Shown here: positions 52,408 to 61,748 of the stretch, piece after piece
Numbering within the stretch: position 1 is the stretch's first letter
Layout: every line of letters starts with the position of its first letter
Source of the DNA: Parasphingorhabdus cellanae
GTDB lineage: Bacteria; Pseudomonadota; Alphaproteobacteria; Sphingomonadales; Sphingomonadaceae
Reading direction: 5' to 3'
Length of the DNA: 64,000 bases
NCBI RefSeq assembly: GCF_017498565.1
Contig: NZ_CP071794.1
Coordinates: 3,090,001-3,154,000 of the forward strand
The notes under the pieces: model-generated
What the model saw: only the letters and a program-made list of their open reading frames with translations
What the model was told of the DNA's origin: nothing
The model's database searches: none
Position numbers and translations under genes: made by a program

Positions 52408-54516
52408 CTAGCGATCCGTAGCGGCAGGTGCTTCTTCGCGTCTGCTTTCGATGGCCACACCGTCATTATCGAGCCGCAAGTCGACAGGGATCCCGCCAAT
52501 CTCGGTTGAAATTGAAACGCTGTCGCCGCCGTTGATACGAATTTCGGAATCGCCAAGGTCAATCGGTACATCTTCCAAATCTTGGGCATCGGGCACGTCC
52601 AATGGCTTGATCGGCCCATCGGGATTCGGTTTCGGTTTGCTCACCGGCCCGGCGCCAAGGACCGCCTGACGCATGAAATCGCGCCAGATGCGCGCAGGGA
52701 TACTGCCGCCGCTAATGCCCTTGAGCGGTGTGTTGTCGTCATTGCCAACCCACACCCCGACCACCAGGTCTCCGGCATAACCGACGAACAGGGCATCGCG
52801 ATTATTCTGGCTAGTGCCGGTTTTGCCGTAATTGGGAATAGACAAACGGGCGTTGCGACCTGTGCCTTCGTTAACGGCGGCGCGCAGCATATCTTCCATC
52901 CGTTCATGCGTGCTGTTGCCATAGCGGCCCGGCCAGTCGAACAGCCATGCCGCCCAGCTCTGTTCGCCCTTTTGGAACGCATAGGGTTCGACCGGCCAGC
53001 TATTGTTAGCGACGCCCGCATAAGCGGCAGTCAGTTCGAGTAGCGTCATGGTAGATGTACCCAGCGCCAGACTCGGATCATCCTCAGCAAGTTTCGATGT
53101 GACGCCAAGATTTCTGGCTTCACGGATCACGGCTTCATCGCCAACTTGTTGGAACAAACGCACGGCCGTGACATTGCTCGATTTGGCGAAAGCCTCTTTC
53201 AACGTAATCTCTCCGCGGTATTTCTCTCCCGCGTTTTTCGGCAGATAGCCGCCTTTGGTGATGGGGCTATCATCGACCATATCTTCTGGCCGAATATCCG
53301 CGCGCAAGGCCGCTAGCCAGACGAACAGCTTGAATGTCGAGCCCGGCTGCCTTTTCGCCTGGGTCACGCGGTTGAACGCAGATTGCTTGTAATCGCGTCC
53401 ACCGATCATCGCGACCACTTCACCGTCGGGCCGCATGGCGACCAGCGCGACTTGTGCTTTGCCGAGCGGCGCGCGGCTGACAACATTGCCAGCTATTTTC
53501 TGTAACCGGGAGTCCAGCGTAGTGGTGATGGTGAGTTTGCTGTAGCTCATTTCCGACAGCGCTCTGGCCCGCGGCATGGCCCAGTCGGCAAAATAAGTGC
53601 CGGTAGGGACCGTGTTTTTGGTCCGAACATCCAGCACCGGATTGGGCAGCTTGTCAGCCTCTGCCTGCGTCAGGAAGCCGCCATTGACCATGGCCGCCTT
53701 CACCAGCTTGGCCCGTTTGGCGGCAAGATCGGGATTGCGGGTCGGTGCAAGGCGGGAAGGGGCCTGAACCAGTCCGGCTAGCATGATTGCCTGTTCTGGT
53801 TTCAGGTTTTCCGGCTTACGATAATAGTAATGAAGCGAAGCGGCGCGCAGGCCATAGACATTGTCGCCAAAATAGACGTTGGACAGATAGCGCTGAAGGA
53901 TTTCATCTTTGGACAATCGCGCTTCCATCCAGAAAGCGATCAGCATTTCGCGCGCCTTTCGGGTCAGGCTGCGCTCTGGTGTAAGGAAGGTCAGCTTGGC
54001 GAGCTGCTGCGTAATTGTGCTTCCACCTTGGGTCATACCGCTGCCGGTCGCATTGCTTAAAGCCGCCCGCGCGAGGCCGCGGGGATCGACACCCCAGTGC
54101 GAATAGAAACGCCGGTCTTCGATTGCCAAGAACGCGTTGACAACGTGGTCGGGAAGTTCTGTGATCACCACCGGCTCCTCGACCACCGCGCCATTGCGAG
54201 CAATCGGTTGGCCGTCGGAGGTCAGCAGAGTGATTTGCGGCGGAGCTATAGGTTGCAGAGATTTGGAAAGCGGGGCTGTGATAGCCAGATAAGCGATCAA
54301 CAGAATCAACAGAAACAAGACAGCCGCAACTCCGCGACTAAACCACCACCATTTGCCGCGGGGCTTCTTAAGTGGCGCAAGCGGTTCGTCCTGCAAATGC
54401 GGCGGCAACGCATCGCCATAGGGTTCGTAAAAGGCAGTGCTTACAGGCGCTCTGCGACGGAATGGCCAATACCAGCGACGGCGCGGAGCGTCAGAGGAAA
54501 ATGTTTTATCCAGCAT
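52408..54516 (-). CDS. Bifunctional class A penicillin-binding protein (PBP1-type)
   Basis: 702 aa from ATG 54516. Cytoplasmic Arg/Pro-rich head, one membrane helix (GVAAVLFLLILLIAYLAI, about 70-90), a glycosyltransferase family 51 domain (EDRRFYSHWGVDPRGLAR, GGSTITQQLAK) and a transpeptidase domain with S-x-x-K in RQPGSTFKLF, SSN in AKSSNVTAVR and KTGTS. It polymerises and crosslinks peptidoglycan in the periplasm. The C-terminal tail after 620 is acidic and disordered. It sits between cobS and cobT, splitting a pair that is often adjacent. Confidence 0.93.
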   Translation of the reverse strand: MLDKTFSSDAPRRRWYWPFRRRAPVSTAFYEPYGDALPPHLQDEPLAPLKKPRGKWWWFSRGVAAVLFLLILLIAYLAITAPLSKSLQPIAPPQITLLTSDGQPIARNGAVVEEPVVITELPDHVVNAFLAIEDRRFYSHWGVDPRGLARAALSNATGSGMTQGGSTITQQLAKLTFLTPERSLTRKAREMLIAFWMEARLSKDEILQRYLSNVYFGDNVYGLRAASLHYYYRKPENLKPEQAIMLAGLVQAPSRLAPTRNPDLAAKRAKLVKAAMVNGGFLTQAEADKLPNPVLDVRTKNTVPTGTYFADWAMPRARALSEMSYSKLTITTTLDSRLQKIAGNVVSRAPLGKAQVALVAMRPDGEVVAMIGGRDYKQSAFNRVTQAKRQPGSTFKLFVWLAALRADIRPEDMVDDSPITKGGYLPKNAGEKYRGEITLKEAFAKSSNVTAVRLFQQVGDEAVIREARNLGVTSKLAEDDPSLALGTSTMTLLELTAAYAGVANNSWPVEPYAFQKGEQSWAAWLFDWPGRYGNSTHERMEDMLRAAVNEGTGRNARLSIPNYGKTGTSQNNRDALFVGYAGDLVVGVWVGNDDNTPLKGISGGSIPARIWRDFMRQAVLGAGPVSKPKPNPDGPIKPLDVPDAQDLEDVPIDLGDSEIRINGGDSVSISTEIGGIPVDLRLDNDGVAIESRREEAPAATDR

Positions 54517-54643
54517 TATTGACTGTATTACATTAGCAATACACAAAAAGCGAGGGGCAATTTGGAATAGTGATTACCGGACCTCCTCTTGAGCCAAAGA
54601 CAACGCTATGCTCAATATCGGGTGAACCCGAAATGAAGCCAGT

Positions 54644-55633
54644 TTAACTGCCCGCAACGCTTTCCGGCAGGTCCTCGTCAAAGACTCGCTGATAATATTC
54701 AGCGACCAGCATTCTTTCGGCTTCATCGCACTTGTTGAGGAAGCTCAAACGGAAGGCAAAGCCGACATTATTGAAGATAGCGGCATTCTGGGCCCAGCTG
54801 ATCACGGTCCGCGGGCTCATTACGGTGGAAATATCGCCATTGACGAAGCCCTGACGCGACAGATCGGCAACCTTGATCATATTCTCCACGGTCTTGTCGT
54901 CCGTGTCCGGAACCTTGGAGAGGATGACCTGCGCTTCGGTCGCGGCGGGCAGATAGTTGAGCGTGACCACGATGTTCCAGCGGTCCATCTGACCCTGGTT
55001 GATCTGTTGCGTGCCGTGATACAGCCCGCTAGTGTCGCCCAGGCCAACGGTGTTGGCGGTCGCAAATAGACGGAAATTCGGGTTCGGACGGATAACCCGA
55101 TTCTGGTCGAGCAAGGTTAATTTGCCTTCTGCCTCCAGTACGCGCTGGATCACGAACATGACGTCGGGACGGCCCGCATCATATTCGTCGAATACCAAGG
55201 CCGTCGGCGTCTGCAATGCCCATGGCAGCAAACCTTCGCGGAATTCGGTGACCTGCTGGCCATCTTTCAAGACAATGGCGTCGCGGCCTACCAGATCGAT
55301 CCGGCTGATATGGGCATCCAGATTGATGCGGATACAGGGCCAATTGAGCCGTGCCGCCACCTGTTCGATATGGGTGGATTTGCCGGTACCGTGAAAACCC
55401 TGCACCATCACGCGGCGGTTAAACGCAAAACCGGCGAGGATCGCGGCGGTCGTATCCTGATCAAACACATAGGAAGGATCAAGATCGGGAACCCGCTCGT
55501 CTTTCTCACTGAATGCCGGGATCTGCATGTCGAGATCAATGCCAAACATTTCCCGCGCATCAACGGATTGATCCGGTGCGTCCAAAATCGTTTCGCCGCT
55601 GCCGCTGGGATGGGTATTGGGTATGTCAGTCAT
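54644..55633 (-). CDS. cobS: Cobaltochelatase CobS-type AAA+ ATPase
   Basis: 329 aa. Walker [17 protein letters not shown] (about 100), Walker [15 protein letters not shown], sensor 1 [11 protein letters not shown] and [13 protein letters not shown] near the end are those of the CobS/MoxR-like AAA+ group. It works with the vWA protein CobT as an ATP-driven motor. AAAGGACAAAC precedes the ATG. The J-domain gene upstream on the same strand is often its neighbour in alphaproteobacteria. Confidence 0.92.
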   Translation of the reverse strand: MTDIPNTHPSGSGETILDAPDQSVDAREMFGIDLDMQIPAFSEKDERVPDLDPSYVFDQDTTAAILAGFAFNRRVMVQGFHGTGKSTHIEQVAARLNWPCIRINLDAHISRIDLVGRDAIVLKDGQQVTEFREGLLPWALQTPTALVFDEYDAGRPDVMFVIQRVLEAEGKLTLLDQNRVIRPNPNFRLFATANTVGLGDTSGLYHGTQQINQGQMDRWNIVVTLNYLPAATEAQVILSKVPDTDDKTVENMIKVADLSRQGFVNGDISTVMSPRTVISWAQNAAIFNNVGFAFRLSFLNKCDEAERMLVAEYYQRVFDEDLPESVAGS

Positions 55634-55686
55634 GTTTGTCCTTTGAAAACTCAGGCCTCAATATGGAATGCAAAAAGCCAGAGCCA

Positions 55687-56301
55687 CTATCTAAAATCTG
55701 GCGATTCCTTAAGCTGCGTATAGGCCGCGATAACATTTGCCAACTGTTTCTCATGACTTCTGTTGCCGCCATTGCGGTCGGGATGATATTTCCGCACCAG
55801 TTCGGAATAGCGGCGCCGGATTTCGCCGCGCCCTATCTCATGGGCCGCATCCTCGCCAAGCCCTAGCGTCTTCAGCGCTTTGCGGTCGCCAGCACTGATC
55901 GTTCGACCGGGCGTTTGGGGCCGTGAAACGCTGGCAGCAAATCTTGCGCCGATAGCATCCAGCGGATCGGTAAAATCGGACCATGCCGGAGCATCACTCG
56001 GACCATTTTGGTAGATTCGCCTGCTGCTGTCCCATCCGCGCACGGGATGCTGCGCTTCAAAAATCTGTTCCTGATCCATGCCGTCGAAATAGTCATAGCC
56101 CTGATTAAACTCGCGGACATGGTCTAGGCACAGCCAGCGAAATTCGCCGGGGCCATCATAGCCATGGCGCGCGCCATAAACAGGAGGTGCGCGAAATTCG
56201 CCGTCTTCCTCGCATCCATCAATCGCGCAAGTTCGCCCTTCGCTTTCCACACGGCCGTGAAAACGATTGGGTTTTTTCTTTTGAGGATCGGAGGAAGGCA
56301 A
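55687..56301 (-). CDS. C-terminal J-domain protein with Cys/His N-terminal region
   Basis: 204 aa. The N-terminal part has CAIDGCEEDG and LCLDHVREFNQGYDYF, a likely zinc-binding Cys/His set. The J domain is at the C-terminus (about 145-200): GEIRRRYSELVRKYHPDRNG with the HPD motif that stimulates DnaK. It is not a full DnaJ (no G/F region or classical zinc finger). The only possible start is TTG 56301, with no clear ribosome site. It lies ahead of cobS, and bolA diverges upstream. Client unknown. Confidence 0.85.
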   Translation of the reverse strand: MPSSDPQKKKPNRFHGRVESEGRTCAIDGCEEDGEFRAPPVYGARHGYDGPGEFRWLCLDHVREFNQGYDYFDGMDQEQIFEAQHPVRGWDSSRRIYQNGPSDAPAWSDFTDPLDAIGARFAASVSRPQTPGRTISAGDRKALKTLGLGEDAAHEIGRGEIRRRYSELVRKYHPDRNGGNRSHEKQLANVIAAYTQLKESPDFR

Positions 56302-56365
56302 AAGATTGTCCGGTTATTGGGGCGAAAAGGCGGTTCGCAAATGCTGGTGAAGCCTCTATATAGGC

Positions 56366-56653
56366 ATGATGGAAACAGAATCAAAAGGCCCCGTTGCCGC
56401 AGAAATCGAAAAGCGGCTTTTGGAAGCGCTGTCGCCCACATCGCTGAATGTCATCAACGACAGCGCCAGCCATCACGGCCATGCGGGCGATGATGGCAGC
56501 GGGGAGTCGCATTTTACGGTCGAGATCGAGTGCGCAGCGTTCGAAGGTCAGTCCAGACTTAACCGGCAACGGATGGTCAACAAGGCGCTCGGCGATTTGA
56601 TGCAGGACAAGATCCACGCCATGGCGATTAAGGCGAGGGCGCCGGGGGAGTGA
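56366..56653 (+). CDS. bolA: BolA-family protein
   Basis: 95 aa. The fold shows EIEKRLLEALSPTSLNVIND, the His-rich loop SASHHGHAG, HFTVEIECAAFEGQSRLNRQ and RMVNKALGDLMQDKIHAMAI. BolA proteins bind monothiol glutaredoxins with a shared [2Fe-2S] cluster and act in iron-sulfur trafficking or transcription control. First gene of an overlapping operon with NUDIX and cupin genes. Confidence 0.93.
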   Translation: MMETESKGPVAAEIEKRLLEALSPTSLNVINDSASHHGHAGDDGSGESHFTVEIECAAFEGQSRLNRQRMVNKALGDLMQDKIHAMAIKARAPGE

Positions 56654-57033
56654 TCCGTTGCGCTTGTCTTTTGGAAACAAGAGGCGAGCAAATCATGCTG
56701 GTGCGCGTCCGTGACAATCAGCTGTGGTATCTGCCCGGCGGAACGATTGAGGCGGACGAAACCGCGGAACAAGCGCTTTTGCGCGAAATCGATGAAGAGC
56801 TGGGCGTCGCGATTGATCGGGACACCGTAACATTTGACCGGCGTGTCGTCGGACCCGCGCTGGGACGCGATGGAGCTGTGGAGCTGAATTGCTATAAAGC
56901 GCGTTGGATTGGTGATGTCAGGCCACGGGCCGAGATATCCGAGGTCGCTTTTATCGACTATCGACAGACGGAAAAAATGGCTCCGGCTATCAAACTTCTG
57001 GTGGACGAACTTCAGCAAGGGCAACAATCATGA
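56650..57033 (+). CDS. NUDIX hydrolase
   Basis: 127 aa. The Nudix box GGTIEADETAEQALLREIDE-ELG (about 30-52) is complete with its Glu residues. It hydrolyses a nucleoside diphosphate linked to another group; the substrate is not readable. The start is GTG 56650, overlapping the bolA stop (GTGA), and its stop overlaps the cupin start, so all three genes are coupled. Confidence 0.9.
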   Translation: MIRCACLLETRGEQIMLVRVRDNQLWYLPGGTIEADETAEQALLREIDEELGVAIDRDTVTFDRRVVGPALGRDGAVELNCYKARWIGDVRPRAEISEVAFIDYRQTEKMAPAIKLLVDELQQGQQS

Positions 57034-57398
57034 CGATCCAAAAGGTCAATCTCAAAGATGCCTTCGCAAGTTTTTCCGACCATTGGTCTCCCAAAGTCGC
57101 CGGTGATATTAACGACGCGCAAGTGAAGCTGGCGAAATTTGCGGGCAAGTTTGACTGGCATCATCATGAGGAAGAGGATGAGCTATTTCTGGTCGTTGCC
57201 GGAACCATGCGCATGGGCCTGCGCACCGGCGATATCGACGTAGAGCCGGGCGAATTTATTATCATCCCGCGCGGCGTCGAGCATCGCCCGGAGGGGCTGG
57301 ATGGCGAATGCCATGTGCTGTTGTTGGAACCCAAGACAATATTGAACACCGGCAATGTCGTGACCGAGAAAACAGTGACCGACTTGGACCAGCTATAG
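57030..57398 (+). CDS. Small cupin protein
   Basis: 122-aa single-domain cupin. Metal-site residues are visible in FDWHHHEEEDELFLVVAGTM (H, H, E) and IIIPRGVEHRPEG (H). It probably binds a divalent metal; catalytic role unknown. Third gene of the bolA operon, starting at an ATGA overlap with the NUDIX gene. Confidence 0.88.
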   Translation: MTIQKVNLKDAFASFSDHWSPKVAGDINDAQVKLAKFAGKFDWHHHEEEDELFLVVAGTMRMGLRTGDIDVEPGEFIIIPRGVEHRPEGLDGECHVLLLEPKTILNTGNVVTEKTVTDLDQL

Positions 57399-57463
57399 GC
57401 GTAAAAGGCGCTTTCCTAAGTCTAGGTTTTTTGAGCAATTCTGTGCGTCGGACGTGCTTCCTT

Positions 57464-58426
57464 TTACTCGACATTGGCCAGTGCGGTTTCTGCAAATTCT
57501 TTGAGCGCTTGCCTTACGAGATGCTGGTTCTCCAAAAGCCCATGGCCACTGGCCTTTATTTCAACCAGCGCGCCACCAAACATATTGCTGTAAAGTTGAG
57601 CATTTTCTTCCAGATGGAAATCACAACTTCCTCGTAGAGTTATAGTCGGGACTTTGGGCAGGTCGTTTCGGTCAAACCGCACGGTTCTGATTGTATCCTG
57701 GATACGGCGATTGGCGTAAAAATTCCCTCCGCGAGATGACGTACCAACTTCAATATCCGATTCCTTGCATATCATTCCGGCCATCATGCCAGAGTTCAGC
57801 AAACCGTCAAATAGAACGCCAGCATCGGCCTGGGTCAACTTTTCCTCGGCATCGGGATCGGCTCCGTCGATGATTTTAATCGCCTTTTTGACTGATTTAT
57901 TGACCTTTATCTTGCCTCGCGCGGTGACTTTATAATTACGCTTCGGCTTGGTGCCCGGGAATGTTCCGGGCGAGGTGAATATCAGAGCAGCAACCTGATC
58001 AGGATATCGATCCGCGTAGATAGCTGCTAGTGTCGCCCCATAGGAGTTTCCCCATAATATCAGCTTTTCTGTATTCAAGCTTGATCGCAGCGCTTCCAAA
58101 TCAAGTACGGCTCTATCCACAGTATATTCTGATGCCCGGATATGCCCGGATTGGCCGCCGCCGGCTTGATCGTAATAGACTGTGTTAAAGCCCAAATTTC
58201 GGAATAGCTGCCCCTCTTCAATTCTGCGATCTTCGGTGTACATTCCGGGACCGCCATGAAGATACAGGATCGGCGTTTTGTGTTGAGGATCATCTGCAGA
58301 GATAACCCAGGTAGCAACCTCAGAGCCGGTTGAAAGTGATCGCGTTTCGGGGGCTTCCCGAGCAGACAGATCACCGCCGCCAATCAACACAAAGGCAACA
58401 GAAATCCAAAAAATAAAAATTCGCAA
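57464..58426 (-). CDS. Exported S33-type alpha/beta hydrolase (prolyl aminopeptidase-like)
   Basis: 320 aa from TTG 58426, chosen because GAGG lies 8 bases upstream and it starts a clean signal peptide (RIFIFWISVAFVLIGGGDLSA). The frame is open to 58453. The oxyanion motif LYLHGGPGM, nucleophile elbow WGNSYGATLA, Asp in LRGSCDFHLEEN and His in SGHGLLENQ give the alpha/beta hydrolase triad of peptidase family S33. It may release N-terminal residues or act as an esterase in the periplasm. Its promoter carries a 20-bp palindrome, so expression looks tightly controlled. Confidence 0.85.
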   Translation of the reverse strand: MRIFIFWISVAFVLIGGGDLSAREAPETRSLSTGSEVATWVISADDPQHKTPILYLHGGPGMYTEDRRIEEGQLFRNLGFNTVYYDQAGGGQSGHIRASEYTVDRAVLDLEALRSSLNTEKLILWGNSYGATLAAIYADRYPDQVAALIFTSPGTFPGTKPKRNYKVTARGKIKVNKSVKKAIKIIDGADPDAEEKLTQADAGVLFDGLLNSGMMAGMICKESDIEVGTSSRGGNFYANRRIQDTIRTVRFDRNDLPKVPTITLRGSCDFHLEENAQLYSNMFGGALVEIKASGHGLLENQHLVRQALKEFAETALANVE

Positions 58427-58457
58427 CGACAATTCCTCACTAAATGGGATCAATTAG

Positions 58458-58486
58458 TGTATTATGCGCATAATACAGAAAGTCAA
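58458..58486 (-). promoter_or_regulatory. Promoter with a 20-bp palindromic operator
   Basis: On the minus strand TTGACT (58481-58486) and TAATAC (58459-58464) are 16 bases apart. The perfect palindrome TGTATTATGCGCATAATACA (58458-58477) fills the spacer and the -10. A dimeric repressor bound here would block the hydrolase gene. No regulator gene is adjacent. Confidence 0.7.
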
Positions 58487-58671
58487 GAGAGGCGAAGTAG
58501 GTCTAGGCTACAGGGATAAAGCGCTTTCCTACATGGTTCGGACCCCTTACACATGATTTAAGCAATCTATCAATGTGAAGGAAAGGCAGAGATTTTTTAA
58601 CGCCATTCTGTGTATAAGGCGTATAATCTTTATCAAACTGGTTCGAAATATGAACAATGTGGAAGGGACAT

Positions 58672-59739
58672 TTACGATGCCTCAAGCCATTTGACCCAGG
58701 CGCCATGAGCATGGGCCTCGCCAAGTTTGACCGGCTGGCCGCCGGGACCGTTTGAATGAGGCCAGTGCCGGACAATCAGCTCGTGCCGATAGGTTTCGCG
58801 ATTGGCCTCCAACGATAGCCAAGCCAGCGGTCGTTCTGCTGTGGCTTGGGTGCCTGCTGCTTCCATCGCCTGGCTAATCCGCTCGCGCCCGGCTTTGGGA
58901 ATATATTGCCAGACGATGGAGTGAACCAAGACCCGGGTGACGCCCTCTTTCTGGGGTTTGGCGAGTTGTTCGATCATCCAGTCATCGGCGCTCGCGCCTT
59001 CGAGACGGGGTGGCTGCTGATTGACCAGCTCTATGGCGGTCTTCATCCGCTCGAAGCGGACAGTGTGCTCGGGCCAGATAAAGGCGGTGAGCCGGCTGGC
59101 CTGTGCCGGATCGGCCAGATCCACCGGAGCAATGTCACAGCCGCGGATGGAGTCAAAGGCAAAAGGGACGTCCGGCGGCGGTGGTCCTTCCCATTCCGGT
59201 GTGAAGGTCAGGGGCGCACTATCCGGCCCTACGGAAACGCCAGCAAGGTCATAATGATAGCGGTCGATCATCAGATTGAGGCCAGCACTGGAGCCGATTT
59301 CGAGCAGCTCGTAGCGCGGCGGAAGGCCTTGTGCCGTGAGCCAGAGCAGACCCGCAATATAAGAGGATGATCGTCCGGCCTCATTCGTCTGGGGCGGAGA
59401 GTTCAGCCAGGGCAACAAAGCGGCTTCATCGCTGGCAATGGTTTCGGCAATGATCTGCTCAGCATCGGCTGCGGCCTGGTCGTCGCCATTATAGATGGCG
59501 GAAAGCCGATCATGATTACCAGCGAGATGCAGCGCATGAAAGCCGCCCGCAACCCGCAGCGGCAGGGCATCGGCCAGCGGATTGCCTTCCCATTCCAGCA
59601 CCCGGCGGCCCAGTTCGGTGTTTTCATCCAGTGCCCCGAGTATCGCCTCAACAATGCGGCCGGTAATCGGCGCGCCATTGGACCGGCAATATTCGATCTG
59701 GTTGGTGAAGGCGTTCTGTATCTTTTGCTGGTTAGACAT
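58672..59739 (-). CDS. DUF2332-family protein
   Basis: 355 aa from ATG 59739 (MSNQQKIQNAFTNQ), although the frame is open further upstream across the hisG start. Motifs EWEGNPLADALPLRVAGGFH, YELLEIGSSAGLNLMIDRYH and RVLVHSIVWQYIPKAGRERI match the uncharacterised DUF2332 (COG4427) family. The LEIGSSAGLNL stretch resembles a SAM-binding motif, so a methyltransferase-like fold is possible. It diverges from hisG with a 40-bp gap that must hold both promoters. Confidence 0.82.
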   Translation of the reverse strand: MSNQQKIQNAFTNQIEYCRSNGAPITGRIVEAILGALDENTELGRRVLEWEGNPLADALPLRVAGGFHALHLAGNHDRLSAIYNGDDQAAADAEQIIAETIASDEAALLPWLNSPPQTNEAGRSSSYIAGLLWLTAQGLPPRYELLEIGSSAGLNLMIDRYHYDLAGVSVGPDSAPLTFTPEWEGPPPPDVPFAFDSIRGCDIAPVDLADPAQASRLTAFIWPEHTVRFERMKTAIELVNQQPPRLEGASADDWMIEQLAKPQKEGVTRVLVHSIVWQYIPKAGRERISQAMEAAGTQATAERPLAWLSLEANRETYRHELIVRHWPHSNGPGGQPVKLGEAHAHGAWVKWLEAS

Positions 59740-59779
59740 ATTGCCCTTTCCGGTATGAAGCCCTAATGCGTCGGCTTCT

Positions 59780-60430
59780 ATGACTACACCCCTGATCTTT
59801 GCAATCCCCAAGGGACGGATTCTCGACGAAGCGCTGCCGATGCTGGCCAAGGTCGGCATCGAACCTGCGCCGGAATTTTTCGACAAGGCCAACCGCAGCC
59901 TGATGTTCGGCACCAATCAGGCGCATGTCTCGATCATCCGGGTGCGTGCCTTTGATGTGGCGACCTTTGTCGCTCATGGCGCCGCGCAGATCGGTATTGT
60001 CGGGTCGGACGTGGTGGAAGAATTTAACTATAGTGAGCTTTATGCACCGGTTGATCTGGGCATTGGCCGCTGCCGCCTGTCCGTGGCGCAACCGAAGGAT
60101 GATGCCGAACAGATTGACAATATCTCGCATATCCGTGTCGCCACCAAATATCCCAACCTGACCAGCCGCCATTTTGAGGCGCAGGGCATTCAGGCGGAAT
60201 GTGTGAAGCTGAACGGGGCCATGGAACTCGCGCCTTCGCTTGGCCTGTCGCGGCATATTGTCGATCTGGTGGAATCAGGCAGCACATTGAAAGCCAATAA
60301 TCTGGTCGAAACGGACCGGATTATTGATATTTCCGCGCGGCTGGTGGTCAACCGGGCGGCCTTCAAGATGCGCAGCGAAGAGCTAACCGGACTGGTCCAG
60401 AAATTCCGCGAACTGGTGGGGCAGGTCTAA
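59780..60430 (+). CDS. hisG: ATP phosphoribosyltransferase, short form
   Basis: 216 aa, first step of histidine synthesis (ATP + PRPP). [17 protein letters not shown] at the start, [10 protein letters not shown] and the PRPP loop region [14 protein letters not shown] are visible. The regulatory C-terminal domain is missing, so this is the HisGs type, which needs HisZ; hisZ is not in the window. Its stop overlaps the hisD start. Confidence 0.95.
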   Translation: MTTPLIFAIPKGRILDEALPMLAKVGIEPAPEFFDKANRSLMFGTNQAHVSIIRVRAFDVATFVAHGAAQIGIVGSDVVEEFNYSELYAPVDLGIGRCRLSVAQPKDDAEQIDNISHIRVATKYPNLTSRHFEAQGIQAECVKLNGAMELAPSLGLSRHIVDLVESGSTLKANNLVETDRIIDISARLVVNRAAFKMRSEELTGLVQKFRELVGQV

Positions 60431-61728
60431 TGGCTTTGCGGCTTTCAACCTCGGATGCCGCCTTTGCCGATGCTTTTGACGCGTTGGTCAACGCGCGGCG
60501 GGAGGCGGACGCGGATGTATCGGCGGATGTCGCTGCGATCATCAAGGATGTGCGGTCCGATGGCGACGAGGCCGTGGCCCGGCTCACTCAGAAATTTGAC
60601 GGTCATGACCTGGAATTTACTGGCTGGAAGGTTTCGGTTGCCGAATGCGAGGCAGCGCTTGATGGCCTCGATCCCAACCTGCGGATCGCCCTCGAACTGG
60701 CGGCAATCCGTATCCGTGACTATCATGAGGGTCAGGTGCCGGACAATCGCGACTATCGCGATGATGCCGGCGTCCGGATCGGTGCGCGCTGGAATGCCGT
60801 TGAGCGGGCAGGCATCTATATTCCTGGCGGCCGTGCAGCTTACCCGTCCTCCGTATTGATGAACGCGATACCGGCCAAGGTTGCTGGTGCGGATCGGGTG
60901 ATCATGGTGACACCGACGCCCGGTGGCGAAGTAAATCCTCTGGTTCTGGCTGCCGCCCAAATTGCTGGTGTCGATGAAATCTGGCGGATTGGCGGCGCGC
61001 AAGCGGTGGCCGCCCTGGCCTTTGGAACCGAGAAAATCGCGCCCGTTGATGTGATTACCGGTCCCGGCAATGCCTGGGTCGCGGAAGCCAAGCGGCAGGT
61101 TTATGGCGTAGTCGGCATCGATATGGTCGCCGGGCCGTCCGAGATTGTTGTTGTCGCCGATGGCCAGAATGATCCGGACTGGATCGCTGCGGACCTATTG
61201 TCTCAGGCGGAACATGATCCGACCAGCCAATCGATATTGTTTACGGATGATGCCGCTTTTGCGGATCAGGTTGCAACGCAGGTTGAAAAGCAGCTTGGTG
61301 AGTTAGCGACGAGTAAGACCGCAACTCAGAGCTGGATCGATAACGGGGCGATCATATTGGTCGATCGGTTGGAGCAAGCGATGCCGCTGGTCGATCGTCT
61401 GGCCGCCGAGCATCTGGAACTGGCTTGCGATGATCCGCAGGCTTTATTCAATAAAGTCCGTCATGCGGGTTCAGTATTCCTAGGGCGTCATACACCGGAA
61501 GCGGTTGGCGATTATGTTGCCGGTCCCAATCATGTACTGCCAACCGGACGGCGTGCGCGCTTTTCGTCTGGGCTGTCCGTCACCGATTTTATGAAGCGCA
61601 CGAGCTTTCTGGAATGCGATGAAACGGCGCTTGGAAAAATTGGGCCAGCAGCCGTTGCCCTGGCCGAAGCCGAAGGTTTGCCTGCTCATGCTGCCAGCGT
61701 GCAAAAGCGGCTGGACACGCGTCGATAA
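60430..61728 (+). CDS. hisD: Histidinol dehydrogenase
   Basis: 432 aa, last two oxidations of histidine synthesis (histidinol to histidine, NAD and Zn). Family motifs: RAGIYIPGGRAAYPSSVLMN, GPGNAWVAEAKRQVYGVVGI, LLSQAEHDPTSQSILFT (catalytic Glu/His region), AEHLELACDDP and AGSVFLGRHTPEAVGDYVAG. Full length. It overlaps hisG by one base and is followed 20 bp later by the DUF1993-type gene. Confidence 0.97.
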   Translation: MALRLSTSDAAFADAFDALVNARREADADVSADVAAIIKDVRSDGDEAVARLTQKFDGHDLEFTGWKVSVAECEAALDGLDPNLRIALELAAIRIRDYHEGQVPDNRDYRDDAGVRIGARWNAVERAGIYIPGGRAAYPSSVLMNAIPAKVAGADRVIMVTPTPGGEVNPLVLAAAQIAGVDEIWRIGGAQAVAALAFGTEKIAPVDVITGPGNAWVAEAKRQVYGVVGIDMVAGPSEIVVVADGQNDPDWIAADLLSQAEHDPTSQSILFTDDAAFADQVATQVEKQLGELATSKTATQSWIDNGAIILVDRLEQAMPLVDRLAAEHLELACDDPQALFNKVRHAGSVFLGRHTPEAVGDYVAGPNHVLPTGRRARFSSGLSVTDFMKRTSFLECDETALGKIGPAAVALAEAEGLPAHAASVQKRLDTRR

Positions 61729-61748
61729 TCAACAGAAAGACAAAGCCT

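Noticed and set aside
57030..57398. Possible fusion of NUDIX and cupin functions
   Set aside because: They are separate overlapping genes with intact starts and stops.
58672..59916. Long form of the DUF2332 protein
   Set aside because: The extension runs across the hisG start on the opposite strand and lacks family similarity; ATG 59739 is preferred.
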